NCBI GenBank assembly: GCA_016842085.1
Contig: JAEVEX010000073.1
Location: 51,976-115,975, forward strand
Origin: Candidatus Thermoflexus tengchongensis
GTDB lineage: Bacteria; Chloroflexota; Anaerolineae; Thermoflexales; Thermoflexaceae
DNA: 64,000 bases
Direction of reading: 5' to 3'
This document shows, in pieces, positions 35,997 through 46,839 of the stretch. The position numbers and the translations under genes were made by a program. The notes under the pieces were generated by a model. It was not told where the DNA came from and searched no databases. It was given only the letters and a program-made list of their open reading frames with translations. Every line of letters starts with the position of its first letter. Positions within the stretch are counted from its first letter, which is position 1.

Positions 35997-37211
35997 CTAT
36001 CCCGCTCCCGAGGTGTCCTTCAAACTTTGCTTCAGGCGGTTCATCCGCTGTTCATGGTTCTGGCTCCAGGAACGGGCTCCATCCCGCAGGTGGCGGGCCC
36101 ATTCCTCCTGTTCCTCCAGCAGCCCGCGAAGGATCTGCTCCAGACGTGGCCACTGGCGCTCCAGATGCTCCACCCGGCCTTCCAGATCCCGATGCTCCCG
36201 ATCATGCTCGGCCCAGCGCTCCTCTCGCAGGAGATTCAGCTGGTGGAAGCGCTTCTCCTGAGCGGTCTGCCACTCGTCCCACTCCTGCTTCAACCGCGCC
36301 TCGTTCAGACGCAGCAGCTCCGTCATCTCCTTCAGGCGATGTTCCCAACCCTCCCGCAGCGTCTGCAGCTCTTCCAGCGCCTGCCGGCTCTCCCGCGCCA
36401 GGTCCTGGAGTTGATGGAGGGCCGCATGGTAATCCTCAATGCGAGCCAGGCGCTCCTCCACGTGTTGCTCCAGCCGGCGGAAGGCCTGGCCGTGCTGCAG
36501 ATCCGTCAGGCGCAGGGCTTCGATGTGCCCTTCCAGTTCCTCCAGACGGATCTCAATCGGCTCGAAGCGTCGAGGCTGCTTCTGCAGTTCCTCCTCCAGC
36601 CGCAGAGCGCGCTGGGCCAGCTCTTCCGTCCGCTTCCGCTGATCCACCTGGCCCTGCTCGACATCGGCCACCCGCCTGGCCGTCTGGCGGGCCTGCTCCT
36701 CCAGATAAGTCAGGCGAGGCCGTGTCTCCTCCAGGGCGCGGCCGATCTCCTCGATGCGCCGGGCCTGGGCCTGGACCTGCTGGAGCAGGCGGTCCTGTTC
36801 CGCGCGACGGGAGGCCAGCTCGTGCTCGGCCCGCTCCAGGCGGGGCGCGAATTCCTGAAGCGCATGGACGGATCGCTGGAGGTCACTGACCTGAAGCTGC
36901 AATGCGGTCTGGCCTTCGCGAAACTGGCGCTCCAGCTCGCCCAGGCGCCGGTCGAGGATGGCGGTCATCTCCTCCCGGAGGCGGGTGAAAAGGGACTCCA
37001 GCTGAACCGGGCGGGCGGTCTGGGCCTGGATGGCCGCCAGCGCCTCGGTGAGCTGACGGATCTGCTCCCGGGCCTGATCCAGGAGAGCCGTCAATTGATC
37101 CACCCGCTGCTGGAGGAGCGCGATGGTCTCTTTGTCTTTACGACGCTCCTGCTCCAGCCAGAGGACCGTTTGCCGGGTTTGGGCAAGTTCCATTTCAAAC
37201 TGTGGTTGCAC
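35997..37211 (-). CDS. Long coiled-coil protein of unknown function
   Basis: 404 aa, almost wholly charged helix with heptad spacing of Leu, rich in Glu, Arg and Gln; no signal peptide, membrane segment or enzymatic motif. The nearest general likeness is to SMC-type or septum-associated coiled-coil proteins, but that rests on composition only. GTG 37211 is preferred because GGGAGG stands 6 nt upstream; the next ATG is at codon 7. It is transcribed with selB and divergently from the lysine operon. Confidence 0.7.
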   Translation of the reverse strand: MQPQFEMELAQTRQTVLWLEQERRKDKETIALLQQRVDQLTALLDQAREQIRQLTEALAAIQAQTARPVQLESLFTRLREEMTAILDRRLGELERQFREGQTALQLQVSDLQRSVHALQEFAPRLERAEHELASRRAEQDRLLQQVQAQARRIEEIGRALEETRPRLTYLEEQARQTARRVADVEQGQVDQRKRTEELAQRALRLEEELQKQPRRFEPIEIRLEELEGHIEALRLTDLQHGQAFRRLEQHVEERLARIEDYHAALHQLQDLARESRQALEELQTLREGWEHRLKEMTELLRLNEARLKQEWDEWQTAQEKRFHQLNLLREERWAEHDREHRDLEGRVEHLERQWPRLEQILRGLLEEQEEWARHLRDGARSWSQNHEQRMNRLKQSLKDTSGAG

Positions 37212-37336
37212 GGCACGCCTCCCAGGCGGAAAGATTTCCGGAATCCCAGGTTTATTGGGAATCATAATGCAGATTGGGCTCAGGATCCATCCCCGAACCA
37301 TCGATGGCCGGGCGAAGGGCAGCCTTCGGAAGCCCC

Positions 37337-37364
37337 TTGACAAAATGAAAATCCCGGTTATATT
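37337..37364 (+). promoter_or_regulatory. Promoter of the lysW lysine operon
   Basis: TTGACA (37337-37342), 16-nt spacer, TATATT (37359-37364). The -35 is a perfect consensus and the pair stands in an AT-richer island. Transcription should start near 37371, about 245 nt before lysW, leaving a long leader that holds two terminators. A weaker TATGAT on the minus strand at 37261-37266 may serve the divergent coiled-coil gene. Confidence 0.8.
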
Positions 37365-37394
37365 TAAGGGCAAATCTCGAGCACCGGGTTCCCC

Positions 37395-37478
37395 ATGTCC
37401 GATCGGATATCCCGGATAGCGTGGATCAAAAAAGCCGCTACGTCTCCAGGCCCGGACGGTAGTCCGGTCCTGACGTAG
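37395..37478 (+). CDS. Putative 27-aa leader peptide with tandem lysine codons
   Basis: A short frame ATG 37395 to TAG 37476 in the lys operon leader, too short for routine gene calling. It contains two adjacent AAA lysine codons (37428-37433, residues 12-13) placed exactly at the 5' foot of the first terminator hairpin, preceded by Trp-Ile and two CGG Arg codons (residues 4 and 7). The stop lies in the 3' arm of the same hairpin. A ribosome waiting at the Lys codons would cover the hairpin's 5' arm and free the antiterminator strand that begins about 14 nt later. The ribosome binding site is weak (GGG at 6 nt), so translation is inferred. Confidence 0.55.
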   Translation: MSDRISRIAWIKKAATSPGPDGSPVLT

Positions 37479-37487
37479 CGGCTTTTT
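37429..37487 (+). terminator. Leader terminator 1 (protector hairpin)
   Basis: AAAAAGCCGCTACGTC (37429-37444) pairs perfectly with GACGTAGCGGCTTTTT (37472-37487), a 16-bp stem ending in a T-run. The loop itself folds (CCGGAC-GGTA-GTCCGG). It lies between the lys promoter and lysW, so it must be read through for expression. Because both ends carry A/T runs it could also stop transcription from the other side. Confidence 0.85.
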
Positions 37488-37532
37488 GTATCCGTCAGGA
37501 TCTCAACCCCCAGGCTACCGTCCGGTGGCCTG
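37447..37532 (+). promoter_or_regulatory. Antiterminator helix of the lys leader
   Basis: The strand 37447-37462 (CAGGC + CCGGACGGTAG) is the exact complement of 37515-37532 (CTACCGTCCGG, 2-nt bulge, GCCTG): 16 bp. It uses the inner part of hairpin 1 and the 3' arm of terminator 2, so it excludes both. This is the 2:3 helix of a classic amino-acid attenuator. Base pairing is read from sequence; function is inferred. Confidence 0.65.
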
Positions 37533-37546
37533 GGGGTTTTCTTTTT
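37505..37546 (+). terminator. Leader terminator 2 of the lys operon
   Basis: AACCCCCAGGC (37505-37515) pairs with GCCTGGGGGTT (37528-37538), 11 bp, with a further ACC/GGT inside the loop, followed by TTTTCTTTTT to 37546. It lies 70 nt before lysW. A strong intrinsic terminator in front of its own operon implies conditional read-through. Confidence 0.85.
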
Positions 37547-37615
37547 CACAGGGCTTACGCCTTTGAGATCGAAGGAGGGATTCCCCCAACCCCAGCTCTG
37601 CGATGGAGGTGGACC

Positions 37616-37786
37616 ATGCTTAGCGGGATCTGTCCGGAGTGCGCGGCCCATGTGCCGCTGCGAGAGGATGTGGTGCTCCATGAATTCCTGACCTGTCCCG
37701 AATGTGGCACGGCTCTGGAGGTGGTTTCTCTTTCCCCTCTGACCCTGGATCGCGCGCCCCAGGTGGAAGAGGACTGGGGAGAGTAG
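37616..37786 (+). CDS. lysW: Amino-group carrier protein LysW
   Basis: 56 aa, short enough to be missed by many gene callers. Two CxxC zinc-binding pairs (CPEC near residue 6, CPEC near residue 27) and the diagnostic C-terminal EDWGE, whose last Glu is linked through its side-chain carboxyl to the amino group of alpha-aminoadipate (or glutamate), carrying the intermediates through the pathway. ATG 37616 follows GGAGGTGGACC. First gene of the operon, 12 nt before lysX. Confidence 0.95.
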   Translation: MLSGICPECAAHVPLREDVVLHEFLTCPECGTALEVVSLSPLTLDRAPQVEEDWGE

Positions 37787-37798
37787 GAGGCGATGCCG

Positions 37799-38710
37799 AT
37801 GCGGATCGCCCTGTTCTGCTCGCTGGTGCGCACGGAGGAGAAGTGGTTGCTGGAGGCGTTCCGGCGCCGGGGCGTGGAGGTGGAGATCCTTCACGATCGA
37901 TCAACGGTCCTCGAGGTCGGCGTCCCGGACAGCTGGAACCGCTTTGATGCGGTGCTGATGCGCTCCCTCAGCCACTGGCAGGCCCTCCACGCCGCGCAGC
38001 TGCTGGAGGACGTCGGCCTGCCGGTCATCAACCCGGCGGCGGTGATCCACACATGCGCCGATAAGCTCCTCACCACCGCGGCCCTCGTTCGGGCCGGCGT
38101 CCCCACCCCTCGCGTCCGGGTCGCTTTCTCTCCGGAGGGGGCGCTTCAGGCCATCGAGGAATGGGGCTACCCCGTAGTCCTCAAGCCGGTGCTCGGCTCA
38201 TGGGGGCGGCTGCTGGCTCGGGTGAACGATCGGGACGCGGCGGAGGCCCTGCTGGAGCACAAAGAGACCCTCGGGGGGTTCGCCCACGGCGTCTATTACA
38301 TCCAGGAATACATCCCCAAGCCGGGCCGGGACATCCGGGCTTTCGTCGTGGGCGGTGAAACCATCGCGGCGATTTACCGGTCTTCCGAACACTGGATCAC
38401 CAACACGGCCCGGGGCGGCCGTGCTTCGAAGTGCCCGGTCACCCCCGAGCTGGCCGATCTCTGCGCGCGGGCGGCCGCCGCTGTGGGCGGTGGGGTGCTC
38501 GCCATGGATCTCTTCGAGGATCCCCAGCGGGGGCTTCTGGTCAATGAAATCAACCATTCCATGGAATTCCGCAATTCGGTGGAGCCCACCGGTGTCGACA
38601 TCCCCGGGGCGATCGCCGAGTTCGTGATCCGGGTGGCCCGTGATGGATGGGCCGCCGCCCATTCCCACCCCCTTGCCCGGGAGGTCCGGCGATGGAACGG
38701 GTCCGCGTGA
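37799..38710 (+). CDS. lysX: LysW-alpha-aminoadipate ligase LysX
   Basis: 303 aa ATP-grasp enzyme. It joins alpha-aminoadipate to the C-terminal Glu of LysW with ATP. Visible: [10 protein letters not shown] near residue 127, the family segment NTARGGRAS near residue 202, and the metal-binding end [15 protein letters not shown] near residue 246. ATG 37799 is preferred over ATG 37793 because AGGAGG is 8 nt away instead of 2. It overlaps lysY by 19 nt. Related ArgX enzymes use glutamate; operon context with homocitrate genes favours lysine. Confidence 0.93.
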   Translation: MRIALFCSLVRTEEKWLLEAFRRRGVEVEILHDRSTVLEVGVPDSWNRFDAVLMRSLSHWQALHAAQLLEDVGLPVINPAAVIHTCADKLLTTAALVRAGVPTPRVRVAFSPEGALQAIEEWGYPVVLKPVLGSWGRLLARVNDRDAAEALLEHKETLGGFAHGVYYIQEYIPKPGRDIRAFVVGGETIAAIYRSSEHWITNTARGGRASKCPVTPELADLCARAAAAVGGGVLAMDLFEDPQRGLLVNEINHSMEFRNSVEPTGVDIPGAIAEFVIRVARDGWAAAHSHPLAREVRRWNGSA

Positions 38711-39732
38711 GCATCGTCGGGGCCTCCGGCTACGTCGGCGGGGAGCTTCTCCGCCTGCTCCTGCGCCATCCGCGGGTGGAGATCGCCCAGATCACCTCGG
38801 AATCCCATGCTGGGGAGCCGGTCCATCGTGTGCATCCCCATCTGCGCCGGGCTGCATCGCTCACCTTCTGCCGGATGGGAGATCTTCGCCCCTGCGATGT
38901 GCTCTTCATCGCCCTGCCTCACGGCGAGGTCGCCCCTCGCATCGAATCTTTCGCCGCCCTGGCACCCGTGGTGGTCGATCTCTCGGCGGACTTCCGGCTC
39001 CGCGACCCGGAAGCTTATCTTCGCTGGTATGGGCACCCGCATCCCCATCCGGAGTGGCTCCCCCGCTTCGTCTACGGCCTGCCGGAGCGCTATCGGGAGG
39101 ATCTGCGCGGGGCCCGTTATATCAGCGGGGTCGGCTGCAACGCCGCAGCGGCCATCCTGGCCCTGTGGCCGCTGGTTCAGGCCGATGTCCTGGACCCGGA
39201 GCGGCCGATCCTGGTGGACATCAAGGCGGGCTCTTCAGAGGCAGGCCGTGAACCGAACCCCGGATCCCATCATCCGGAGCGCCACGGCGCTATCCGACCT
39301 TATGCGCCTGTTGGCCATCGTCACACCGCCGAGGTCCGCCAGGCCCTGGGTCGCGATCCGATCGTCCTCTCCGTGACGGCGGTGGATGCCGTGCGCGGGG
39401 TGCTGGCGATGGCGCACGCATGGCCCCGCGTGCCCCTCGCCGAATCCGATCTCTGGCGGATCTACCGCGCGGCCTACGGAGAGGAGCCCTTCATCCGGAT
39501 GGTGAAGGACCGGCAGGGCCTCCACCGGCTGCCGGACCCGAAGGCCGTGATCGGAAGCAACTTCGCAGACGTGGGCTTCGCCGTTGAGGAGGGAACGGGA
39601 CGGATCGTTGCGCTGTGCGCCCTGGACAACCTGATGAAAGGCGCGGCGGGATCGGCCGTCCAATCCCTGAACGTCGCCATGGGATGGCCGGAGACCACCG
39701 GGCTTGACCTGATCCCGGTATATCCGGCATAG
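38692..39732 (+). CDS. lysY: LysW-aminoadipyl phosphate reductase LysY (ArgC family)
   Basis: 346 aa. NAD(P)-binding start [20 protein letters not shown] and the active-site Cys in [11 protein letters not shown] near residue 148, as in N-acetyl-glutamyl-phosphate reductases. It reduces the acyl phosphate on LysW to the semialdehyde. ATG 38692 has GGGAGG upstream and lies inside the end of lysX, so translation is coupled. Confidence 0.94.
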   Translation: MERVRVSIVGASGYVGGELLRLLLRHPRVEIAQITSESHAGEPVHRVHPHLRRAASLTFCRMGDLRPCDVLFIALPHGEVAPRIESFAALAPVVVDLSADFRLRDPEAYLRWYGHPHPHPEWLPRFVYGLPERYREDLRGARYISGVGCNAAAAILALWPLVQADVLDPERPILVDIKAGSSEAGREPNPGSHHPERHGAIRPYAPVGHRHTAEVRQALGRDPIVLSVTAVDAVRGVLAMAHAWPRVPLAESDLWRIYRAAYGEEPFIRMVKDRQGLHRLPDPKAVIGSNFADVGFAVEEGTGRIVALCALDNLMKGAAGSAVQSLNVAMGWPETTGLDLIPVYPA

Positions 39733-39870
39733 CGCATATCCCTGAGGAGCCGTATGAAGGGCCCTCCACAAACAGGCGAGAAGGATCGCAAACGGGGGAA
39801 GAGGGAGGAAGGGGAATGGAACGAACCATTCCCCGAAACCGGAATCGACTCGCTGCTCGGGAGGCGCGTG

Positions 39871-40725
39871 ATGTGGGTGATCAAGATCGGCGGGAACGCC
39901 GCCGTGAACGCGGAGGCTGTCCTGGATGAGCTGGCCGCCTGGGCCCGGGAAGGCCGACGCTGGGTGCTGGTCCATGGGATCTCGGCGGAGGCGGATGCGC
40001 TGGGGGAGGCGCTGGGGCATCCCCCCCGTTATGTGACGTCGGTCTCCGGTTTCACCAGCCGCTACACCGACGAGCGCACACGGGACATCCTGCTGATGGC
40101 CTACGGGCGGATCAACGCCCACCTGGTGGCCGCCCTGCGCCGTCGCGGGGTCCACGCCATCGGCCTCCGGGGGCTTGACGGCGGACTGCTCCAGGCCCGC
40201 CGCAAGGAGGCGCTCCGGATCCGCGAGGGGGATCGGATCCTGATCCTTCGAGGGGATTACTCGGGAACGCCGATCGGCGTGAACAAAGCGCTCCTGCGGG
40301 AGCTCCTGGGGATGGGGCTGTATCCCGTGATTGCGCCGATGGGACTGACGCCGGAGGGGGAGATCGTGAATGTGGACGGAGATCGCGCAGCGGCAGCGAT
40401 CGCGGCTGCCCTCCAGGCGGAGGGATTGATCTTCCTCACCGGCGCCCCCGGCCTGCTCCGATCGTTCCCGGACGAGAACACACGGGTGCCCGAGCTATGC
40501 CTGGAGGAGCTGGAGGAAGCGATGGCCTGGGCCCAGGGGCGCATGCGCCATAAGCTCCTGGCGGCGCGGGAGGCCCTCCAGAACGGCCTCCCCTGCGTCT
40601 GGCTGGCCGATGGTCGCCGCCCCGCGCCTCTGACCGCCGCTCTCCGTGGAGAAGGGACCCGCATCTTCGCCGCGCCTTCGCCGGCTCCGCTGGGGGTTCC
40701 AGCGGGCGAATCCGAACCCTTTTGA
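39871..40725 (+). CDS. lysZ: LysW-aminoadipate kinase LysZ (ArgB family)
   Basis: 284 aa amino-acid kinase. Signatures: MWVIKIGGNAAVN at the start (phosphate loop Lys), WVLVHGISAEAD near residue 30, and NVDGDRAAAAIA near residue 168. It phosphorylates the aminoadipyl carboxylate on LysW. ATG 39871 follows GGGAGGCGCGTG. The 138 nt after lysY are open but have no family likeness and no good start. Confidence 0.93.
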   Translation: MWVIKIGGNAAVNAEAVLDELAAWAREGRRWVLVHGISAEADALGEALGHPPRYVTSVSGFTSRYTDERTRDILLMAYGRINAHLVAALRRRGVHAIGLRGLDGGLLQARRKEALRIREGDRILILRGDYSGTPIGVNKALLRELLGMGLYPVIAPMGLTPEGEIVNVDGDRAAAAIAAALQAEGLIFLTGAPGLLRSFPDENTRVPELCLEELEEAMAWAQGRMRHKLLAAREALQNGLPCVWLADGRRPAPLTAALRGEGTRIFAAPSPAPLGVPAGESEPF

Positions 40726-40797
40726 TCGATCGCCTGCATGGAACACGCCTTCTCCAGACGGGGCAGCTTTGCGAATTTTCGCCAGGAGGTCTTTCCG

Positions 40798-42000
40798 ATG
40801 GATATCCAGGCCACGGAAAGCCGCTACACCAGCGGCGTTTACCCGAAGCGGAACCTGACGCTGGTCCGGGGGGAAGGCGTCTACGTATGGGATGAGCAGG
40901 GGCGCCGCTATCTCGACGCCACCGGGGGACAGGGGGTTGCGCTCCTGGGCCACAACCCTCCGGCGGTCCGGGCGGCCCTCCGGGCGCAGATGGATCGTCT
41001 GATGGTTTGCCCCGAGATCTTCTACAACGACCGGCGCGCGGAGCTACTGGAGGCGCTTCAGAGCGTCCTCCCCGGCGGCCGGGCATGGCGGATCTTCCTG
41101 TGCAACTCCGGAGCGGAAGCCGTGGAGGCCGCCATCAAGTTCGCCCGCTGGCGCACCGGACGCGTGGAGATCATCGCCGCCCGCCGCGCCTTCCACGGGC
41201 GCACGATGGGCGCCCTTTCCGCCACGTGGAATCCAGCCTACCGTCAGCCTTTTGAGCCGCTGGTTCCCGGTTTCCGTCATATCCCCTTTAACGACGTCGA
41301 GGCCCTGGAGGCCGCCATCGGTCCGGAAACGGCGGCGGTGATCCTGGAGCCCGTCCAGGGGGAGGGAGGCGTATGGCCGGCGGACCCAGCGTTCCTGCGA
41401 GCCACGCGGAAGTTGTGCGACGATCACGGGGCCCTGTTGATCTTCGATGAAGTGCAGACCGGATTTGGGCGGACGGGGCGCTGGTTTGCAGCGGAGCACT
41501 ACGGGGTGCTTCCGGATCTGCTGGCCATGGGCAAAGGGATGGGAGGGGGATTCCCCATCGGCGCCGTAGCCTTCCCCGCCGATTGGGGTCCCCTGCCCTC
41601 GGGCGCCCACGGCTCCACCTTTGGGGGGAACCCGATGGCCTGCGCAGCGGCTCTTGCGGTGATCGAAACCCTCCGGCGAGAACAGCTGGTCGAACGGGCG
41701 GCCCGGCTGGGTGCGCTGTTCCAGGAACGCCTGCGTCAGATCCGCTCCTCCCTCGTGCGGGAGATCCGGGGCCTCGGTCTGATGGTCGGCGTGGCCCTGC
41801 GGGTGCGCGCCACGCCGATCCTGCGCCGCATGATGGAAGAAGGTGTGCTGGCCCTTCCCGCGGGTCCGGATGTGGTGCGCTTTCTTCCCCCTCTGATCGT
41901 CGAAGCCCACCATCTGGAGCAGATCGCCCGCGCCCTGGAGCGCGCCCTTCACGAAGCCCCCGCGCCCGTTCCTTCCGCGATCGAAGGAGGGGAAGGATGA
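40798..42000 (+). CDS. lysJ: LysW-lysine aminotransferase LysJ (ArgD family)
   Basis: 400 aa class III aminotransferase. Substrate and PLP signatures: [18 protein letters not shown] near residue 100, [11 protein letters not shown] near residue 219, and the PLP Lys in [14 protein letters not shown] near residue 246. It turns the LysW-bound semialdehyde into LysW-lysine. ATG 40798 has AGGAGG 10 nt upstream. Its TGA overlaps the lysK ATG. Confidence 0.94.
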   Translation: MDIQATESRYTSGVYPKRNLTLVRGEGVYVWDEQGRRYLDATGGQGVALLGHNPPAVRAALRAQMDRLMVCPEIFYNDRRAELLEALQSVLPGGRAWRIFLCNSGAEAVEAAIKFARWRTGRVEIIAARRAFHGRTMGALSATWNPAYRQPFEPLVPGFRHIPFNDVEALEAAIGPETAAVILEPVQGEGGVWPADPAFLRATRKLCDDHGALLIFDEVQTGFGRTGRWFAAEHYGVLPDLLAMGKGMGGGFPIGAVAFPADWGPLPSGAHGSTFGGNPMACAAALAVIETLRREQLVERAARLGALFQERLRQIRSSLVREIRGLGLMVGVALRVRATPILRRMMEEGVLALPAGPDVVRFLPPLIVEAHHLEQIARALERALHEAPAPVPSAIEGGEG

Positions 42001-43067
42001 TTCCCGTGGAGGATCCCGAAGCTATCGCTTTGCTGGAAGCCCTGGTTCGTCTCCCCAGCCCCTCAGGAGCCGAAAGGGAAGCGGCGGCGTTCCTGGCCGG
42101 CTGGATGGCCGGACACGGGTTTGAGGCCGGTGTGGATGAGGCCGGCAACGCCGTCGGAAAAATCGGGGAAGGCCCCCGGACCCTGCTGCTCCTGGGGCAC
42201 CTGGATACGGTCCCGGGGGAGATCCCGGTGCGGGTGGAGAACGGCCGCCTGTATGGCCGGGGAGCGGTAGACGCGAAGGGTCCACTGGCAGTGGCGACCG
42301 TCGCCGTCGCCCGGGTGGGCGCCCGACCGGGATGGCGATGGGTGGTGGTCGGCGCGGTGGAAGAAGAAGCCGCCACCTCCCGCGGCGCGCGCCATCTCCT
42401 GCAAACGTGGGCTCCCCCCGATATGGTCCTGATCCTCGAGCCCAGCGGGGCCGATGCCATCACCCTGGGCTATAAAGGCCGGATGCTCCTCCACCTCCGC
42501 CTCGAAGCGCCCAACCGCCACACGGCCATCCCCGAGCCGAATCCCGCGGAGCGGCTGGTGGACCTGTGGCTTACGCTTCGGGAGCGCGCCCGCGCCGCTT
42601 CCTCCGGGAACCGCATCTTTGAGCAGATCACCCCTTCGATTCGCCGGATGATGGCGGATGGAGATGGCCTGAGGGAATGGGCGGAGATGACCGTGGGGTT
42701 CCGGCTGCCGGAGGCCTGGCCGCCGGAGCGATGGCGGGAGACGATCCGCCCGGTCCTGGAGGCGGCAGGGGCGAGCTGGTGGACCGAGGGGGAAGAGCCC
42801 GCGTGGCGGGCTTCTGCCGACACCCCGCTGGTGCGGGCGTTGCTCGCCGGGATCCGGGGGGAAGGGCTTCGCCCTCGCTTTCTCTTAAAATCCGGGACCT
42901 CGGACATGAACGTCGTGGGGCCGGCCTGGCGCTGCCCCATCGCCGCCTATGGGCCGGGCGATGCCCGGCTGGATCACGCGCCGGAAGAACATATCGAGCT
43001 GAAGGAATACCTGACCGGGATCCGGGTGCTGACCCGTGCGCTGGAATGGATCGCGGCTCACGCGTAG
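41997..43067 (+). CDS. lysK: LysW-lysine hydrolase LysK (ArgE/M20 family)
   Basis: 356 aa M20 metallopeptidase that frees lysine from LysW. Zinc-site motifs: [10 protein letters not shown] near residue 65, [12 protein letters not shown] near residue 85 and [14 protein letters not shown] near residue 116 (catalytic Glu pair), final His in [10 protein letters not shown] near residue 331. ATG 41997 overlaps the lysJ stop by ATGA and follows GGAGGGG. After it there is a 125-nt gap before homocitrate synthase with no terminator. Confidence 0.94.
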   Translation: MIPVEDPEAIALLEALVRLPSPSGAEREAAAFLAGWMAGHGFEAGVDEAGNAVGKIGEGPRTLLLLGHLDTVPGEIPVRVENGRLYGRGAVDAKGPLAVATVAVARVGARPGWRWVVVGAVEEEAATSRGARHLLQTWAPPDMVLILEPSGADAITLGYKGRMLLHLRLEAPNRHTAIPEPNPAERLVDLWLTLRERARAASSGNRIFEQITPSIRRMMADGDGLREWAEMTVGFRLPEAWPPERWRETIRPVLEAAGASWWTEGEEPAWRASADTPLVRALLAGIRGEGLRPRFLLKSGTSDMNVVGPAWRCPIAAYGPGDARLDHAPEEHIELKEYLTGIRVLTRALEWIAAHA

Positions 43068-43147
43068 GAGTCACGCACCAGGTTTCCTTCGGGGGTTTTC
43101 CGTTCGGGCCGGTCAGGATCCGGAGCGTCTTCCCGGGAAGGCCGTGA

Positions 43148-44386
<1,239 letters not shown>

Positions 44387-44415
44387 TGAACGAAGGCAAA
44401 CGGAGGAAAAGGCCA

Positions 44416-45729
44416 ATGGGACCGCAGACCTTCGCGCAGAAAGCGATCGCCCGGGCAGCCGGCCGCCCGGAGGTGTCGGTAGGGGAGATCGTGGACGTCC
44501 GCCCGGACGTGATCCTGAGCCACGACAACACCGCCGCCATCGCGGCCATGTTCTACCGGTTGGGGCTGAGGCGGGTGAAGGACCCCGACCGGCTGGCGAT
44601 TACCCTGGACCATGCGGTCCCGCCGCCCACTCCCCGCCACGCCCAGAACCACGCTGAGATCCGGCGCTTTGTGGCGGAGCAGGGCATCCGCAACTTCTTC
44701 GAAGCCGGTCGAGGGATCTGCCATCAGGTGCTCAGCGAGGAGGCCCTGGTGCTGCCCGGCCAGATGATCCTGGGGGCGGATAGCCACACCACCCATTTCG
44801 GCTGGATGGGGGCCTTCGGGGCCGGCGTGGGGCGCAGCGAGGTGCTGGCCCTCTGGGCGACCGGGGAGATCTGGCTTCGGGTGCCGGAAAGCATCCGGAT
44901 CCGCCTGGAGGGCTGCCTGCCCTTCGGCGTGACCGCCAAGGATCTGTGCCTGCGGATCTTCCGCGATCTGGGGGCCGATGGCGGGCTGTATCGTTCCGTG
45001 GAATTCGCCGGCGACGGCATCCGCACCCTCTCCATAGAGAGCCGGATGGTGATCGCCAACTTTATGGCCGAGTTCGGGGTCAAGAACGCCTATTTGCCTC
45101 CGGACAATACCGTCTTCGAATGGCTGGCCCCTCGCCGGGCCCGGCGCACCGGCGAGCCCGTGGAGGCGGTCCGGGAGCGCATCGCCGCGAATGCGCTGTA
45201 TCCGGATCCGGATGCTTCCTACGAAGCGGAGTATCGCTATCGACTGGACGAGCTGGAACCCATGGTGGCATGTCCCCATTCGGTGGACCATGCGAAGCCG
45301 CTGCGGGAGGTGGCCGGTGTCCGGGTGGATCTGGCCTTTATCGGCACGTGCACCAACGGGCGGCTGGAAGATATCGCCGCTGCGGCGCAGATCCTGCGCG
45401 GACGGCGGATCGCCCCCAACGTGCGGCTGCTGGTGATCCCCGCCTCCAGCGAGGTGCTTCAGGAAGCCCTCCGGCGGGGCTACATCGAGACCCTGATCCA
45501 GGCAGGAGCCATGATCGGGGTCCCCGGTTGCGGCCCATGCATGGGCAACCATATGGGCATCCCGGCTCCCGGAGAGGTTGTGATCTCATCGGGAAGCCGG
45601 AACTTCCGGGGGCGGATGGGGACGCCGGACGCAGAGATCTACCTGGCCAGCCCGGCGGTCGTCGCCGCCAGCGCCCTGCGGGGAAGGATCACCGATCCCC
45701 GGGAGGTGCTATTGGAGTGCGGTGCCTAG
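44416..45729 (+). CDS. lysT: Homoaconitase large subunit LysT
   Basis: 437 aa aconitase-family protein. The 4Fe-4S ligands are visible: Cys in FIGTCTNGR near residue 313 and the CGPC pair in [14 protein letters not shown] near residue 375; [10 protein letters not shown] near residue 117 holds the conserved His. It isomerises homocitrate to homoisocitrate with LysU. ATG 44416 follows GGAGG by 9 nt and fits the family start; ATG 44386 (10 codons earlier, overlapping the previous stop) is possible. Its TAG falls in the palindrome GGTGCCTAGGCACC, part of a tandem duplication. Confidence 0.93.
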   Translation: MGPQTFAQKAIARAAGRPEVSVGEIVDVRPDVILSHDNTAAIAAMFYRLGLRRVKDPDRLAITLDHAVPPPTPRHAQNHAEIRRFVAEQGIRNFFEAGRGICHQVLSEEALVLPGQMILGADSHTTHFGWMGAFGAGVGRSEVLALWATGEIWLRVPESIRIRLEGCLPFGVTAKDLCLRIFRDLGADGGLYRSVEFAGDGIRTLSIESRMVIANFMAEFGVKNAYLPPDNTVFEWLAPRRARRTGEPVEAVRERIAANALYPDPDASYEAEYRYRLDELEPMVACPHSVDHAKPLREVAGVRVDLAFIGTCTNGRLEDIAAAAQILRGRRIAPNVRLLVIPASSEVLQEALRRGYIETLIQAGAMIGVPGCGPCMGNHMGIPAPGEVVISSGSRNFRGRMGTPDAEIYLASPAVVAASALRGRITDPREVLLECGA

Positions 45730-45921
45730 GCACCGCAAGGGGAAGGATCGGACCGATGAGCGGCGCGCATAGCCAGCCATTCCTGGATTCGCGCCTGCGC
45801 CCAGGCGGCATCCGCTATTGGAGTGCGGTGCCTAGGCACCGCAAGGGGAAGGATCGGACCGATGAGCGGCGCGCATAGCCAGCCATTCCTGGATTCGCGC
45901 CTGCGCCCAGGCGGCATCCGC
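45708..45921. repeat. 106-bp perfect tandem duplication at the lysT / DUF4058 junction
   Basis: Copy 1 (45708-45813) and copy 2 (45814-45919) are identical by eye, with two more matching bases at the end. Each includes GGTGCCTAGGCACC, whose CTAG is a stop codon on both strands. lysT ends in copy 1 and the opposing DUF4058 gene ends in copy 2; copy 1 also still encodes the DUF4058 C-terminal peptide on the minus strand. The duplication must have separated two tail-to-tail genes that once shared the CTAG. Confidence 0.9.
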
Positions 45922-46656
45922 GGGCGGGAGGGGCGGAGGCGGGACCGGACCCGTGTAATCGATCTGGTCCGCGTATCGGGCCCGATCATAGACTTCATCC
46001 AGCACCTGTTGCAGGTCGAGGGGGGCATCGGGGAATGGCGGCCGCAGGGGCACCGCCACCACCGGCAATCGATCCCGCAGATCGATGAACCAGACCAGCA
46101 CACCCGGCTGATGGGGCCGATAGAGGATCACCGCATAATCGCTACGCCCTGCCACGGGCTCCGCCCGCTCCCCGCCCCGCAACAGATCGATCTCCAGCCA
46201 GTTCGCGCCGCCCTGCAACAACAGACGGCACTTCTCCAGCATCGCCTGTTGCCCACGGGATCCCTTCACCTTGTTCGCTGGCGACAACACTTCGATCGCC
46301 GTTACGACCTGATGGGAGCGCGCGTCCCGGATTTCCAGGTAATAATCCCGGATTTCAGGCTCGATCCATGTTTCCACCACCGCAGGTGTAGCAATCGCCG
46401 GTCGACCGGGCCATCCAGCAGGGATCTCCCGCTCCTGTGGAGCTCGCGTCACAATTACATCGGGAATCAGAGCCCGATAGCCCGGATCCTCTATCGGCGA
46501 GGTCACATAAACGCGTTGCTCCACACGAACATAGAAGTGAGGGGCAAGCAACGGCGCCAGGTAAGCCCGTATCCCCTCGATCAAGCCATGATAGACATCC
46601 GGCCACAGCGTCGGGTCTTCCAGATATGGATCCATTCCCGGGAAAGGCGAAGGCAT
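45832..46656 (-). CDS. DUF4058 family protein
   Basis: 274 aa. It starts with the diagnostic MPSPFPGMDPYLE and continues with LWPDVYHGLIEGIRAYL, LIPDVIVTRAP near residue 65, VVTAIEVLSPANKVKG near residue 115 and NWLEIDLLRGG near residue 155. The ExxxPxNK-like part recalls nuclease or Uma2-type folds, but the family has no proven role; it is common in Chloroflexi and cyanobacteria. It is inserted against the direction of the lysine operon, between the two homoaconitase subunit genes. ATG 46656 is set by the family N-terminus. Confidence 0.85.
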   Translation of the reverse strand: MPSPFPGMDPYLEDPTLWPDVYHGLIEGIRAYLAPLLAPHFYVRVEQRVYVTSPIEDPGYRALIPDVIVTRAPQEREIPAGWPGRPAIATPAVVETWIEPEIRDYYLEIRDARSHQVVTAIEVLSPANKVKGSRGQQAMLEKCRLLLQGGANWLEIDLLRGGERAEPVAGRSDYAVILYRPHQPGVLVWFIDLRDRLPVVAVPLRPPFPDAPLDLQQVLDEVYDRARYADQIDYTGPVPPPPLPPADAAWAQARIQEWLAMRAAHRSDPSPCGA

Positions 46657-46839
46657 GCCTCGCCTCCATAAGAAACCGACGCCGCCATGCGCCATTTTAT
46701 CCGCTTCCAGGATCCAGGCGGCCTGCATCCCGAATTGTATCACCAGCGTTGAGATCTACGCCGCTGGGTTTAGATTGTGATAGCCAGACGGAAGAGCTAC
46801 AAGCCTGAACGCATCAGATCCTGCCTGCGGAGGTTCCCG

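Noticed and set aside
34376..37340. Two long overlapping plus-strand frames of 837 and 682 codons
   Set aside because: Both are complements of selB and the coiled-coil gene; they overlap each other in different frames and cannot both be real.
45726..46103. Short minus-strand frame ending in the same peptide as the DUF4058 protein
   Set aside because: It arises from copy 1 of the 106-bp duplication joined out of frame to upstream sequence; a relic and not a gene.
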